Assembly: GCA_045658305.1 (NCBI GenBank)
Contig: JAZOUT010000164.1
Coordinates: 1-36,539 of the forward strand
DNA length: 36,539 nucleotides
Reading direction: 5' to 3'
Source: Aphodosoma sp045658305
Lineage (GTDB): Bacteria > Bacteroidota > Bacteroidia > Bacteroidales > Paludibacteraceae
Shown here: positions 18,997 through 27,614 of the stretch, piece after piece
Position numbering within the stretch: position 1 is the first letter of the stretch
Layout: the number at the start of each line of letters is the position of its first letter
Translations under genes and position numbers: made by a program
The notes under the pieces: generated by a model
Databases searched by the model: none
What the model was told of the DNA's origin: nothing
What the model saw: the letters and a program-made list of their open reading frames with translations, nothing else

Positions 18997-20171
18997 AAAG
19001 AATACTAATTATTACCGATGCCGTTACTAAACCCTTATACACCCCAAGGGTTCGTAACCTCTATCACTATTTCTCTCAAAAAGACATTAAAATTGATTGG
19101 TTTACAGAGCAACACGAGGAAATTCCCTCTAATTTCAATCTAAAATTACACCAAATACCATTCTACAAACACAATGGACTATTAGGTAAAATAGAATGGT
19201 CTATCAAAAATATTCTCAATCTTTTATTTGATTATAAAAACAATTTTTTTGCAAAAAAGGTTCTAACAGCTACACAAAACAAAAACTACGATTTAGTCTT
19301 TTGTAGCACGTTCCACACCTTTGGACTAAAAGCCGCACTCAAAGTCGCTCAAAAACAAAACATTCCCCTACATTTAGACCTACGCGACATAGCCGAACAA
19401 TGTGATACTAACGAATATAACAACTCTAAAATTGCACTTGGCCTCATCAGCAAAATCTATCGCAACATCAACATTTCTCGCCGAAACCAAATATTAAAAC
19501 AAGCTCATAGCATCACCACCGTATCGCCATGGCATGTCAATTTCTTAAAACAATTCAATCCTAATACTCACCTTATTTACAACGGCTACGACTCTACTCT
19601 ATTCCAACCTCGAACTACAAAGACAAACTATTTCGACATAATTTATACAGGTAAATGGTATAGTACAACTCTCCAAGACCCTACCCTATTATTTCAAGCT
19701 TTAGCCGAAATAAACAATCCTCAAATACGTCTTATTTGGTACACCAATGCCGATGTCCATTCGCAAATCAGCAAACTCGCTCAACAACATAACCTAACCA
19801 CACCTCTTATAATTAACAACTACGTTCCTAACAACGAAATACCTAACCTACTAAACCGAAGTTCTATAATTCTTGTTCTAACCAACAAAGGCAATCGTGG
19901 TATAATGACAACAAAATTTTTCGAAGCCATCGGTGTAGAAAAGCCTATACTTTGCGTACGTAGTGACGAAGAATGCCTTGCCAAAACAATCAAAGAAACC
20001 AACGCTGGATTAGCCGCTACAAATGTTGAAGAGGTTAAAGAATTTATTTTATACCACTACAACGAATGGCAACAAAATGGCTACACCCACATAAATATAA
20101 CTAATAAAGAACAATTCTCTCGCCAAAATCAGGCTATCCAATTCGAAAAAATATTCAATCAAGTATTATAA
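18987..20171 (+). CDS. Glycosyltransferase, GT4-like (GT-B fold)
   Basis: A 394-residue cytoplasmic or membrane-associated enzyme. The N-terminal half carries a GT4-type acceptor region (KRILIITDAVTKPLYTPRVR, HLDLRDIAEQ, SITTVSPWHVNFLKQF). The C-terminal half shows donor-binding features: YNGYD, IIYTGKWY, and an E-x7-E-like motif in TTKFFEAIGVEKPIL at ~309-323 that binds the nucleotide sugar. Its ATG overlaps the deacetylase stop by 10 bp and its own stop overlaps the next start by one base. Composition is AT-richer than pdxA, common in surface-polysaccharide genes. The sugar specificity cannot be told. Confidence 0.88.
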   Translation: MSLKRILIITDAVTKPLYTPRVRNLYHYFSQKDIKIDWFTEQHEEIPSNFNLKLHQIPFYKHNGLLGKIEWSIKNILNLLFDYKNNFFAKKVLTATQNKNYDLVFCSTFHTFGLKAALKVAQKQNIPLHLDLRDIAEQCDTNEYNNSKIALGLISKIYRNINISRRNQILKQAHSITTVSPWHVNFLKQFNPNTHLIYNGYDSTLFQPRTTKTNYFDIIYTGKWYSTTLQDPTLLFQALAEINNPQIRLIWYTNADVHSQISKLAQQHNLTTPLIINNYVPNNEIPNLLNRSSIILVLTNKGNRGIMTTKFFEAIGVEKPILCVRSDEECLAKTIKETNAGLAATNVEEVKEFILYHYNEWQQNGYTHINITNKEQFSRQNQAIQFEKIFNQVL

Positions 20172-21055
20172 TGCTATCAATATTGATTCCTACATACAAC
20201 TATGATTGTTACGATTTAGTCAAAGAACTACATCGCCAAGCCTCTCAACTCAATATTGAGTTTGAAATCATTGTTGCTGATGATTGTTCCAAAACTGAAA
20301 TTCCAAGATTACAACTAATAAATCAGTTATCTAACTGCCAACTCATCAAACCACAACAAAATCTTGGCCGCGCTAAAATAAGAAATTTCTTAGCCGACAA
20401 ATCTCAATACAATCACCTCCTATTTATCGATAGCGATTCATTTCCTGCCAACAACGATTTTCTCAAAAAATATATCAAGCTCATCCCTCAAAACATCATT
20501 GCCTTAGGTGGTAGAATATACAAAGAAGCACAAGATAAACACCACACACTATTAACTAAATATGGCATTACCAAAGAAAGAAACAACAATCCTATACACA
20601 TATCAAATGCACCTTTCACATCTCCTAACTTCCTAATACCTAAAGCTTTTTTCAATAAAATCCGATTCAACGAAAACATAAAAGGCTACGGTCACGAAGA
20701 TACTATTTTCGGCATAGAACTATCTCGCAAAAATATCCCATACTATCGCTTCGACAACCCAATTATACACCTACAGATAGAAGATAATCAAACCTTTATA
20801 CAAAAAACAAAAGAATCTATCTCAAACCTATACAATATATACACAACAAAACAATATCCCGAATTAGAAACACTATCTCCCGTACTAAAACTATATCTAA
20901 AACTAAAAAAACTTCATTGCACACCTTTTTTTGCTAAAATATATCTCAAATATTCAAATACTTTAATCAGATATTGCGACAACGAAAATCCCAATTTAAC
21001 AGTATTTTCATTGTACAAACTATGCTACTTGTGCCATATATCAACCAAATTATGA
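20171..21055 (+). CDS. Glycosyltransferase family 2
   Basis: A 294-residue GT-A fold enzyme. The start MLSILIPTYNYD, nucleotide-sugar Asp pair VADDCS (37-38), metal-binding DSD at 87-89 and acceptor-side GYGHEDTIFG with E176-D177 are all in the expected order and spacing. The TAATG overlap with the upstream gene indicates coupled translation. It closes the pdxA-deacetylase-GT4-GT2 operon, and a hairpin follows 55 bp after the stop. Very AT-rich codon use. Confidence 0.92.
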   Translation: MLSILIPTYNYDCYDLVKELHRQASQLNIEFEIIVADDCSKTEIPRLQLINQLSNCQLIKPQQNLGRAKIRNFLADKSQYNHLLFIDSDSFPANNDFLKKYIKLIPQNIIALGGRIYKEAQDKHHTLLTKYGITKERNNNPIHISNAPFTSPNFLIPKAFFNKIRFNENIKGYGHEDTIFGIELSRKNIPYYRFDNPIIHLQIEDNQTFIQKTKESISNLYNIYTTKQYPELETLSPVLKLYLKLKKLHCTPFFAKIYLKYSNTLIRYCDNENPNLTVFSLYKLCYLCHISTKL

Positions 21056-21060
21056 CAAAG

Positions 21061-21104
21061 TGGCACAATTAAGCATCAATTATACTATTGGCACAAAATA
21101 TGAT
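21061..21104 (+). promoter_or_regulatory. Paired TGGCACAA boxes upstream of groES
   Basis: TGGCACAA occurs at 21061 and 21089, 28 bp apart. The second is followed by ATGAT at a spacing that partly resembles a sigma-54 -24/-12 promoter, but GC at -12 is missing. No TAnnTTTG element exists between the glycosyltransferase stop and groES, so groESL probably uses a non-standard promoter. Weak evidence. Confidence 0.25.
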
Positions 21105-21110
21105 AATACC

Positions 21111-21136
21111 AAAGAGACGCCACTCCGCGTCTCTTT
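21111..21136 (+). terminator. Terminator or attenuator hairpin before groES
   Basis: AAAGAGACGC (21111-21120) pairs perfectly with GCGTCTCTTT (21127-21136) around a 6-nt loop. It probably ends the glycosyltransferase operon. The T run is short and lies inside the stem, so a leader role for groES is possible. Confidence 0.7.
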
Positions 21137-21174
21137 CAATTTATACAAATAATAACTTTTAAAATTTATAAATC

Positions 21175-21444
21175 ATGAACATCAAACCATTAGCAGACCG
21201 CGTACTTATTCTTCCTGCAGCGGTCGAAGAAAAAACAATCGGAGGTATCATAATCCCAGATTCAGCAAAAGAAAAACCTCTAAGAGGCGAAGTTATTGCT
21301 GTTGGTAATGGCACTAAAGACGAAGAAATGATTCTCAAAGCTGGCGACCAAGTCCTTTATGGCAAATATGCAGGTACTGAACTTGACCTCGACGGCACTA
21401 AATATCTCATCATGCGTCAATCTGACGTTCTCGCAATAATTTAA
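21175..21444 (+). CDS. groES: Co-chaperonin GroES
   Basis: An 89-residue 10-kDa co-chaperonin, the lid of the GroEL chamber in the cytoplasm. It has the N-terminal strand MNIKPLADRVLI, the mobile-loop region EEKTIGGIIIPDSAKEKP, and the C-terminal YGKYAGTELDLDGTKYLIMR typical of the family. It is followed after 116 bp by groEL, a wider gap than usual, which holds a heptamer array. No CIRCE operator (TTAGCACTC-N9-GAGTGCTAA) is visible upstream, so HrcA control is not supported. Confidence 0.98.
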   Translation: MNIKPLADRVLILPAAVEEKTIGGIIIPDSAKEKPLRGEVIAVGNGTKDEEMILKAGDQVLYGKYAGTELDLDGTKYLIMRQSDVLAII

Positions 21445-21523
21445 TGATTAATGAGTAACTAATAGTTATTAACGAAACGATATTTTGTTACAAGGTTAAA
21501 ACTGAAACAACTCTTAAAATCAT

Positions 21524-21558
21524 TAATAACTAATCACTAACAACTAATAACTATTCAA
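21524..21558. repeat. Heptamer array TAATAAC-type between groES and groEL
   Basis: Units TAATAAC, TAATCAC, TAACAAC, TAATAAC and a degenerate TATTCAA end 2 bp before the groEL ATG. It is the same repeat type and the same position relative to the start codon as upstream of the relA/spoT gene (13051-13078). Confidence 0.8.
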
Positions 21559-21560
21559 AC

Positions 21561-23195
21561 ATGGCTAAAGTAATTTCATTCAATATTGACGCTCGCGACC
21601 AACTCAAAAAAGGTGTTGACGAGCTTGCAAATGCAGTAAAAGTAACTCTTGGTCCTAAAGGCCGCAACGTAATCATCGAAAAAAAATATGGTGCACCACA
21701 TATTACTAAAGATGGTGTCACAGTAGCAAAAGAAATCGAACTCGAAGATTCAGTACAAAATCTTGGTGCACAACTCGTAAAAGAAGTTGCATCTAAAACT
21801 GGCGACGATGCTGGCGATGGTACTACTACTGCTACTGTCCTCGCTCAAGCTATCGTTGGAGTTGGACTCAAAAACGTAACTGCAGGTGCTAATCCTATGG
21901 ACCTCAAACGTGGTATCGACAAAGCTGTTGCTAAAGTTGTTGAAAGCATCAAAGCTCAAGCACAAGAAGTTGGCGACAACTACGACAAAATCGAACAAGT
22001 TGCAACTATCTCAGCTAACAACGATGCTGTTATCGGTAAACTCATCGCTGATGCAATGAAAAAAGTATCAAAAGATGGTGTCATCACTATCGAAGAGGCT
22101 AAAGGTACTGACACAACTATAGATGTTGTAGAAGGTATGCAATTCGACCGAGGCTACATTTCTCCATATTTCGTTACTAATACAGAGAAAATGGAAGTTG
22201 AAATGGAAAAACCGTTCATCCTCATCCACGACAAAAAAATCTCTAACCTCAAAGAATTACTTCCAGTACTCGAACCTGCAGTACAATCAGGTCGTCCATT
22301 ACTTATAATCGCAGAAGATGTTGATTCTGAAGCATTGACTACATTGGTAGTTAACCGTCTCCGCGCTCAACTCAAAATCTGTGCAGTCAAAGCTCCTGGC
22401 TTTGGCGACCGTCGCAAAGAGATGCTCGAAGACATCGCAATACTCACTGGTGGTATCGTTATATCTGAAGAAAAAGGTATCAAACTCGAAAGCGCAACTA
22501 TCGAAATGCTTGGTACTGCCGAACGCATCACTGTCAGCAAAGACAACACTGTTATCGTAAATGGCTATGGTGCAAAAGAAAACATCATGGCTCGCATAGC
22601 TCAAATCAAATCTCAAATCGCAGCTACTTCTTCTGACTACGATCGCGAAAAACTCCAAGAACGCCTCGCTAAACTCGCTGGTGGTGTAGCTGTTCTCTAT
22701 GTAGGTGCCGCTTCTGAAGTCGAAATGAAAGAGAAAAAAGACCGCGTAGATGATGCACTCAGTGCAACTCGTGCTGCTATCGAAGAAGGTATCGTACCTG
22801 GTGGTGGTGTAACTTACATCCGCGCTATCTCTGCTCTCGAAGGTCTCAAAGGCGAATGCGATGACGAACAAACTGGCATCGAAATCGTTAAACGTGCCAT
22901 CGAAGAACCACTTCGTCAAATCTCTACAAATGCAGGCAAAGAAGGTGCCGTAATCGTACAAAAAGTACGCGAAGGTGAAGGCGACTTTGGTTACAATGCT
23001 CGCGCAGACCGCTTCGAAAACATGCTCGCTGCTGGCGTAGTTGACCCTGCTAAAGTTACTCGCGTTGCACTCGAAAACGCTGCATCTATCGCAGGTATGT
23101 TCCTCACTACTGAATGCGTAATCACTGATAAAAAAGAAGAAAACCCAGCTCCTGCAATGCCTCCAATGGGTGGTGGCATGGGTGGAATGATGTAA
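21561..23195 (+). CDS. groEL: 60-kDa chaperonin GroEL
   Basis: A full-length 544-residue chaperonin that folds client proteins with GroES. Landmarks are the phosphate-binding GDGTTTATVLA near residues 85-95, the apical-domain YISPYFVTNTEKM, the equatorial VPGGGVTYIRA, and the flexible Gly/Met-rich tail PPMGGGMGGMM. Codon choice is strongly biased, with C-ending codons and few rare ones, consistent with high expression. It converges with folD across a shared terminator. Confidence 0.99.
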   Translation: MAKVISFNIDARDQLKKGVDELANAVKVTLGPKGRNVIIEKKYGAPHITKDGVTVAKEIELEDSVQNLGAQLVKEVASKTGDDAGDGTTTATVLAQAIVGVGLKNVTAGANPMDLKRGIDKAVAKVVESIKAQAQEVGDNYDKIEQVATISANNDAVIGKLIADAMKKVSKDGVITIEEAKGTDTTIDVVEGMQFDRGYISPYFVTNTEKMEVEMEKPFILIHDKKISNLKELLPVLEPAVQSGRPLLIIAEDVDSEALTTLVVNRLRAQLKICAVKAPGFGDRRKEMLEDIAILTGGIVISEEKGIKLESATIEMLGTAERITVSKDNTVIVNGYGAKENIMARIAQIKSQIAATSSDYDREKLQERLAKLAGGVAVLYVGAASEVEMKEKKDRVDDALSATRAAIEEGIVPGGGVTYIRAISALEGLKGECDDEQTGIEIVKRAIEEPLRQISTNAGKEGAVIVQKVREGEGDFGYNARADRFENMLAAGVVDPAKVTRVALENAASIAGMFLTTECVITDKKEENPAPAMPPMGGGMGGMM

Positions 23196-23212
23196 TTCAT
23201 AAACTTTCAAAT

Positions 23213-23250
23213 AAAAAAGCAGATTAACACAATTGTTAATCTGCTTTTTT
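23213..23250. terminator. Bidirectional terminator between groEL and folD
   Basis: A perfect 17-bp stem (23213-23229 with 23234-23250) around a 4-nt loop, with A and T tracts on the two sides. It lies between convergent genes, so it can stop transcripts from both directions. Confidence 0.95.
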
Positions 23251-23267
23251 ATTATATACGACAATAA

Positions 23268-24131
23268 TTATTTTACTTGTGCTTTTACGTTGTTGAGGTA
23301 GCACTCAACTGTGTTTTCCATCAAGCAAGCAATAGTCATAGGACCTACGCCACCTGGCACTTTTGTGATATATGACGCTTTTGGTGCAACTTCATCAAAA
23401 TCTACATCACCACACAATTTACCAGTTTCAGGGTCGCGGTTAACACCCACGTCAATCACCACAGCACCCTCTTTCACCATCTCAGCTTTCACGAATTTAG
23501 GACGACCAAGCGCTGGCACAAGGATATCCGCTTCAGAACATACTTTAGCAATATCTTTTGTGCGGCTATGGCAAACAGTTACAGTTGCATTTTCGTCCAT
23601 AAGCAATTTAGTCACAGGCAAACCTACGATGTTGCTACGACCAATAACCACAGCACGTTTACCTGCGATTTCGATGCCCATATTTTTCATCAAACGGATG
23701 ATACCTTTTGGTGTACATGGCAACACACAAGGACGTTTTTGCCACAAAGCAGCCACATTCATAGGGTGGAAACCATCCACATCTTTTTCCTTAGCGATAG
23801 TTTCAATCACTTTCTCCTCGTTGATACCATTAGGCAAAGGCAATTGCACGAGGATACCATCCACAGTAGCATCCACATTGAGTGCACGCACAAGGTCGAG
23901 GAGTTCTTCTTCTGTAGTTTGTTCACTAAGACGAATTGTGCTATTATCAATACCAACTTCGTCAGCAGCTTTAGCCTTACCAGTGACGTACGACACACTA
24001 CCTGGGTCGTCGCCCACAAGTATTACCACAAGGTTTGGTTTACGTCCGTATTCTTCGGCGTATTTAACCACATCGGCAGCCAATTGTTGCTTAAGAGCAG
24101 CCGCCATATCTTTTCCGCTAATTACTTCCAT
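23268..24131 (-). CDS. folD: Bifunctional methylene-THF dehydrogenase / methenyl-THF cyclohydrolase
   Basis: 287 residues, the normal FolD length. It makes 10-formyl-THF from 5,10-methylene-THF using NADP in the cytoplasm. The catalytic pair Y48 and K52 sits in SVSYVTGKAKA; DGILVQLPLP, the Rossmann motif VVIGRSNIVGLP and the C-terminal PGGVGPMTIACLMENT are intact. As the distal gene of the purine cluster it fits well, because PurN and PurH both consume 10-formyl-THF. The 132-bp gap to purD holds two heptamer arrays and no canonical promoter. Confidence 0.98.
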   Translation of the reverse strand: MEVISGKDMAAALKQQLAADVVKYAEEYGRKPNLVVILVGDDPGSVSYVTGKAKAADEVGIDNSTIRLSEQTTEEELLDLVRALNVDATVDGILVQLPLPNGINEEKVIETIAKEKDVDGFHPMNVAALWQKRPCVLPCTPKGIIRLMKNMGIEIAGKRAVVIGRSNIVGLPVTKLLMDENATVTVCHSRTKDIAKVCSEADILVPALGRPKFVKAEMVKEGAVVIDVGVNRDPETGKLCGDVDFDEVAPKASYITKVPGGVGPMTIACLMENTVECYLNNVKAQVK

Positions 24132-24139
24132 TTATTTAA

Positions 24140-24167
24140 TTCACAATTCACAATTCACAATTCACAA
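24140..24167. repeat. Heptamer array TTCACAA x4 upstream of folD
   Basis: Four perfect TTCACAA units (28 bp), beginning 8 bp outside the folD start codon. On the coding strand the unit reads TTGTGAA. Confidence 0.95.
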
Positions 24168-24252
24168 TTAAAGTTAGATAAACTCTATTTGAAAAAAGTA
24201 ATTATGAGGTTTTACAAAAACTTTATTCTCAATTTTATTCTATTTACAATTG

Positions 24253-24280
24253 TGCATTATGCATTATGCATTGTGCATTG
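24253..24280. repeat. Heptamer array TGCATTA x4 overlapping the purD 3' end
   Basis: Units TGCATTA, TGCATTA, TGCATTG, TGCATTG. The purD stop codon (24264-24266) and its last four residues (MHNA) are encoded by the array. Confidence 0.95.
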
Positions 24281-25535
24281 ATTTAACTGCTTGCCAACCG
24301 ATATCGCTACGGTGGAACAAGTTGTCGCATTTGATTTTAGCCACTTCGACATTAGCTTTGGCTTGTGCTTCGGCAAATGTGTCTGCCATCACAGTCACGA
24401 ACAACACACGACCACCATTTGTCACATATCTACCATCTTTCATTGCAGTACCCATGTGATAAACAATGCCTTCTACATCGTTCAAACCTTCGATAGCGAA
24501 ACCTTTGTCGTATGCTTCAGGATAACCTTTCGATGCAAGAACTATACCAATAGAAGCTTTGTTGTTCCATTTAATCTCGCCAACATTTTCGCCATCAGCC
24601 ACAGCACAGAAGATGTCGTAGATATCGCTTTCTAAACGAGGCAATACTACCTCAGTTTCAGGGTCGCCAAAACGAGCATTGAACTCAATCACTTTTATAC
24701 CATTAGGAGTTTTCATCAAACCACCATACAACACACCACGGAAAGCACAACCTTCTGCAATCAACGCATTTGCTGTAGCACACATGATATAGTCGTATGC
24801 CCAATCGATATCCTCTTTAGTGATAAAATGTAGCGGTGAATATGCACCCATACCACCAGTATTAGGACCTTTATCGCCATCGAAAGCACGTTTGTGGTCT
24901 TGTGCCACCTCCATAGGATATACCTTTTCATCAGACACAAAGCACATAAACGAGAACTCAGGACCTGTCATAAATTCCTCAATCACTACGCGACCATGAC
25001 CAAATTTGTCGTTCAACAACATATCGCGCAATGCCTCGTCAGCCTCTTCCAATGTTTCAGGAATCACTACCCCTTTACCAGCTGCCAAACCATCGTATTT
25101 CAACACAGTTGGAAATGTGCCTTTTTTCACATACTCCAAAGCTGCTTCGTAGTTGTCAAACACCTCATACGCAGCTGTTGGGATTGAGTATTTTTTCATC
25201 AAATCTTTAGCGAACTCTTTCGAACTTTCGATTTGAGTAGCCGCTTTGGTAGGGCCAAAAATCTTCAAACCTGCAGCAGTGAAAGCATCCACTACACCCA
25301 CAGCAAGAGCAGCTTCAGGACCAACAACAGTAAGATCGATAGATTTCTCTTTTGCAAACGCAATAAGTTCATCTACTTGAGTCTCTTTAAGAGCCACACA
25401 CTCAGCAAGTGCAGCGATACCCGCATTACCAGGTGCAGCGTATATTTTTCCAACTTGAGGCGAACGGCTCAACGCATGCACAATCGCATGCTCACGACCA
25501 CCACCACCTAATACTAAAACCTTTTTACAATTCAT
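24264..25535 (-). CDS. purD: Phosphoribosylamine-glycine ligase (GAR synthetase)
   Basis: A 423-residue ATP-grasp enzyme joining phosphoribosylamine and glycine, step 2 of purine synthesis. The N-terminus KVLVLGGGGREHAI, ATP-grasp motifs (VLKYDGLAAGKGVVI, VIEEFMTGPEFS, DHKRAFDGDKGPNTGGMGA) and metal-binding VIEFNARFGDPETE are all present. The C-terminal four residues MHNA and the stop codon are supplied by a TGCATTA heptamer array, so the natural end may have been altered. The start MNCKK lies in heptamer-like sequence (TTCATAA). Upstream is a ~240-bp TIR element. Confidence 0.97.
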   Translation of the reverse strand: MNCKKVLVLGGGGREHAIVHALSRSPQVGKIYAAPGNAGIAALAECVALKETQVDELIAFAKEKSIDLTVVGPEAALAVGVVDAFTAAGLKIFGPTKAATQIESSKEFAKDLMKKYSIPTAAYEVFDNYEAALEYVKKGTFPTVLKYDGLAAGKGVVIPETLEEADEALRDMLLNDKFGHGRVVIEEFMTGPEFSFMCFVSDEKVYPMEVAQDHKRAFDGDKGPNTGGMGAYSPLHFITKEDIDWAYDYIMCATANALIAEGCAFRGVLYGGLMKTPNGIKVIEFNARFGDPETEVVLPRLESDIYDIFCAVADGENVGEIKWNNKASIGIVLASKGYPEAYDKGFAIEGLNDVEGIVYHMGTAMKDGRYVTNGGRVLFVTVMADTFAEAQAKANVEVAKIKCDNLFHRSDIGWQAVKSMHNA

Positions 25536-25544
25536 AACTCATAT

Positions 25545-25788
25545 CTTTTTAACAGAAGTACAAAATATGTTTATAGAATAACTAAGTCTTTGCACTTAAA
25601 TTGTTGTTGGCAGACCTTGTTTTTTTTAAGTACATGCCTTGTAATCAATCAATAATCATGATTTAGGGCTTGTACTTTTAAAAAGTAGTTGTCCCAATAG
25701 AATTAAAAATACACATTAAAATTTGTAAACCTACAAATTAATTCTGTACTTATGTTGAAATAAAAGACAAATTCTGTACTTATGTTGA
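25545..25788. repeat. TIR element family 1, copy A (purD-purH gap)
   Basis: A ~244-bp element with imperfect terminal inverted repeats of the type TTTAACAnAAGTACA. Left end: TTTTTAACAGAAGTACAAAA. At the right end the inverse, TGTACTTATGTT, occurs twice. It is closely similar along its full length to copy B (27361-27609), by eye over 80%. An internal hairpin (AAGTACATGCC at 25628 with GGGCTTGTACTT ending at 25677) is kept in all copies. No open frame. It fills almost the entire purD-purH gap. Confidence 0.75.
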
Positions 25789-25793
25789 CAATA

Positions 25794-27323
25794 TTAATGT
25801 TTAAAATGACGCATGCCTGAGAAGAGCATAGCAATGCCACATTCGTTGGCTTTTTTCACTGAGTCTTCGTCGCGAACGCTACCGCCTGGTTGTACGATTG
25901 CAGTTACGCCCATTTCATTAGCCAATGTCACGCAGTCGTCAAATGGGAAGAATGCGTCTGATGCCAATACCAAACCTTCTCTTACGCCATTAGCATGAGC
26001 TTGTTTGAGAGCGATTTCGGCAGAACCAATACGATTCATTTGACCAGCACCTACACCGAGAGTTTTACCATCTTTCACTACAACGATAGCGTTAGATTTC
26101 ACATGTTTCACGATGCGAAGACCAAAATTCATATCTTCCAATTCAGTCGCAGTAGCATGTTTTTCAGTTACTGTCATTGAATCAACCACTTTAGCAGTGT
26201 TTAGGTCCATACCTTGAGCAAGAAGACCACCATTAACGCTCACATATTGCATTGGTACAGTAGTCATTGGCGACATAGGCACTTCGATGAGGCGAAGGTT
26301 TTTCTTAGTTTGCAAGAGTTCCAAAGCCTCAGGAGCAAACTTAGGAGCCATGATGATTTCGAGGAAGATAGGTTTCATAAGTTGAGCCACTTCGAGAGTG
26401 ATTTCACAGTTAGTTGCCACGATACCACCGAAGATGCTCACTGTGTCAGCCTCATAAGCTTTAGTCCAAGCCTCAACTACATCTTTACCAATAGCAGCGC
26501 CACATGGGTTCATGTGTTTCAAACCAACGCAGAAAGGCACGTTAAATTCGCGCACGATAGAGAGAGCCGCGTTTGCATCTTGGATATTGTTGTAACTCAT
26601 CTCTTTACCGTGCAATTGACGAGCGAAAGCTAATGAGTAAGGTACCTCTTCCGAACCACGATAGAATTTAGCCGATTGATGAGGGTTTTCGCCATAACGA
26701 AGACCTTGAGCCAATTCATATTCGAGGAACAATTTCTCAGGCAAACCTGCTTTTTCACGCATATATGTAGCAATACACATATCGTATTCAGCAGTATGAG
26801 TATATGCTTTAGCCGAAAGTTGAAGACGAGTTTCGGCAGTAGTATTACCAGTATCTTTGATTTCGGCAATGATGCGGTCGTAGTCCGAAGGGTCGCACAC
26901 CACAGTCACGTCTTTGTAGTTTTTAGCTGCACTACGCAACATAGAAGGACCTCCTATGTCAATATTTTCGATAGCATCTTCCATAGTCACGTCAGGTTTA
27001 GCGATAGTTTGACGGAATGGATAGAGGTTAACGCACACCATGTCGATGAAATTGATTTCGTTCTCTTCCAATGCTTTGAGGTGATTTGGGTCGTCGCGAC
27101 GAGCGAGGAGACCGCCATGCACTTTTGGGTGGAGAGTTTTCACACGACCGTCACAGATTTCAGGGAAACCTGTCACCTCGCTGATGTTAATCACTTCGAT
27201 ATTGTTGTCTTGGAGGAGTTTCATTGTACCGCCAGTTGCGATAATATCCCAACCAAGTTCTTTAAGACTTTGGACAAAAGGCACAAGACCGGTTTTGTCG
27301 CTTACACTTACTAAAGCGCGCAT
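25794..27323 (-). CDS. purH: Bifunctional AICAR formyltransferase / IMP cyclohydrolase
   Basis: 509 residues, the normal PurH length. It performs the last two steps of IMP synthesis in the cytoplasm. The N-terminal IMP cyclohydrolase opens ALVSVSDKTGLVPF and contains GGTMKLL and DGRVKTLHPKVHGGLL. The AICAR transformylase half has the catalytic Lys-His pair K269-H270 in LKHMNPCG, then GGIVATNCEI, LRIVKHVKSNAIV and DAFFPFDD. It uses 10-formyl-THF, produced by FolD at the end of the cluster. It is flanked on both sides by copies of a TIR element, and the upstream copy carries a possible promoter (27370-27398). Confidence 0.98.
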   Translation of the reverse strand: MRALVSVSDKTGLVPFVQSLKELGWDIIATGGTMKLLQDNNIEVINISEVTGFPEICDGRVKTLHPKVHGGLLARRDDPNHLKALEENEINFIDMVCVNLYPFRQTIAKPDVTMEDAIENIDIGGPSMLRSAAKNYKDVTVVCDPSDYDRIIAEIKDTGNTTAETRLQLSAKAYTHTAEYDMCIATYMREKAGLPEKLFLEYELAQGLRYGENPHQSAKFYRGSEEVPYSLAFARQLHGKEMSYNNIQDANAALSIVREFNVPFCVGLKHMNPCGAAIGKDVVEAWTKAYEADTVSIFGGIVATNCEITLEVAQLMKPIFLEIIMAPKFAPEALELLQTKKNLRLIEVPMSPMTTVPMQYVSVNGGLLAQGMDLNTAKVVDSMTVTEKHATATELEDMNFGLRIVKHVKSNAIVVVKDGKTLGVGAGQMNRIGSAEIALKQAHANGVREGLVLASDAFFPFDDCVTLANEMGVTAIVQPGGSVRDEDSVKKANECGIAMLFSGMRHFKH

Positions 27324-27360
27324 AATTTATTTTAGTTATATTAATTTATATTCTCGTTTT

Positions 27361-27609
27361 TCTTTTTAACAAAAGTACAAATTCTATTTATAGGACAATT
27401 AAGACTTTTGCACTTAAAGTGTTTCTGTTGGCAGACCTTGTTTTTTAAATACATACCTTGTAATCAATTAATAATCATGATTTAGGGCATGTACTTTTAA
27501 AAAGTAGTTGTCCAAATAGAGTTAGAAATACACATTAAAATTTGTAAGTCTATAAATTAATTCTATACTTATGTTGAAATAAAAGACAAATTCTGTACTT
27601 ATGTTAAAA
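27361..27609. repeat. TIR element family 1, copy B (purH upstream)
   Basis: A ~249-bp relative of copy A with ends TTTTTAACAAAAGTACAAAT and the inverse TGTACTTATGTTAAAA. It shares the internal CTGTTGGCAGACCTTG block, the AATCATGATTTAGGGC hairpin arm and the TACACATTAAAATTTGTAA block with copy A. It extends from 38 bp upstream of purH to 6 bp from the stop of the ferredoxin gene. Confidence 0.75.
27370..27398 (-). promoter_or_regulatory. Possible promoter within the TIR element, reading into purH
   Basis: On the minus strand TTG (27398-27396) and TACTTTTG (27377-27370) are 18 nt apart, slightly short of the usual 19-21. The -7 box is part of the terminal inverted repeat of element copy B, so the element could supply the purH promoter. 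Confidence 0.4.
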
Positions 27610-27614
27610 TAAAT

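Noticed and set aside
21056..21174. CIRCE/HrcA operator upstream of groES
   Set aside because: No TTAGCACTC...GAGTGCTAA inverted repeat is present.
22299..23264. 321-residue open frame antisense to groEL
   Set aside because: It results from the biased codon use of groEL on the opposite strand; it runs across the shared terminator, is rich in Phe, Ser, Cys and Tyr, and shows no family motif.
24140..24280. CRISPR-like array near folD
   Set aside because: Units are 7 bp and contiguous, without unique spacers, and no cas genes are present.
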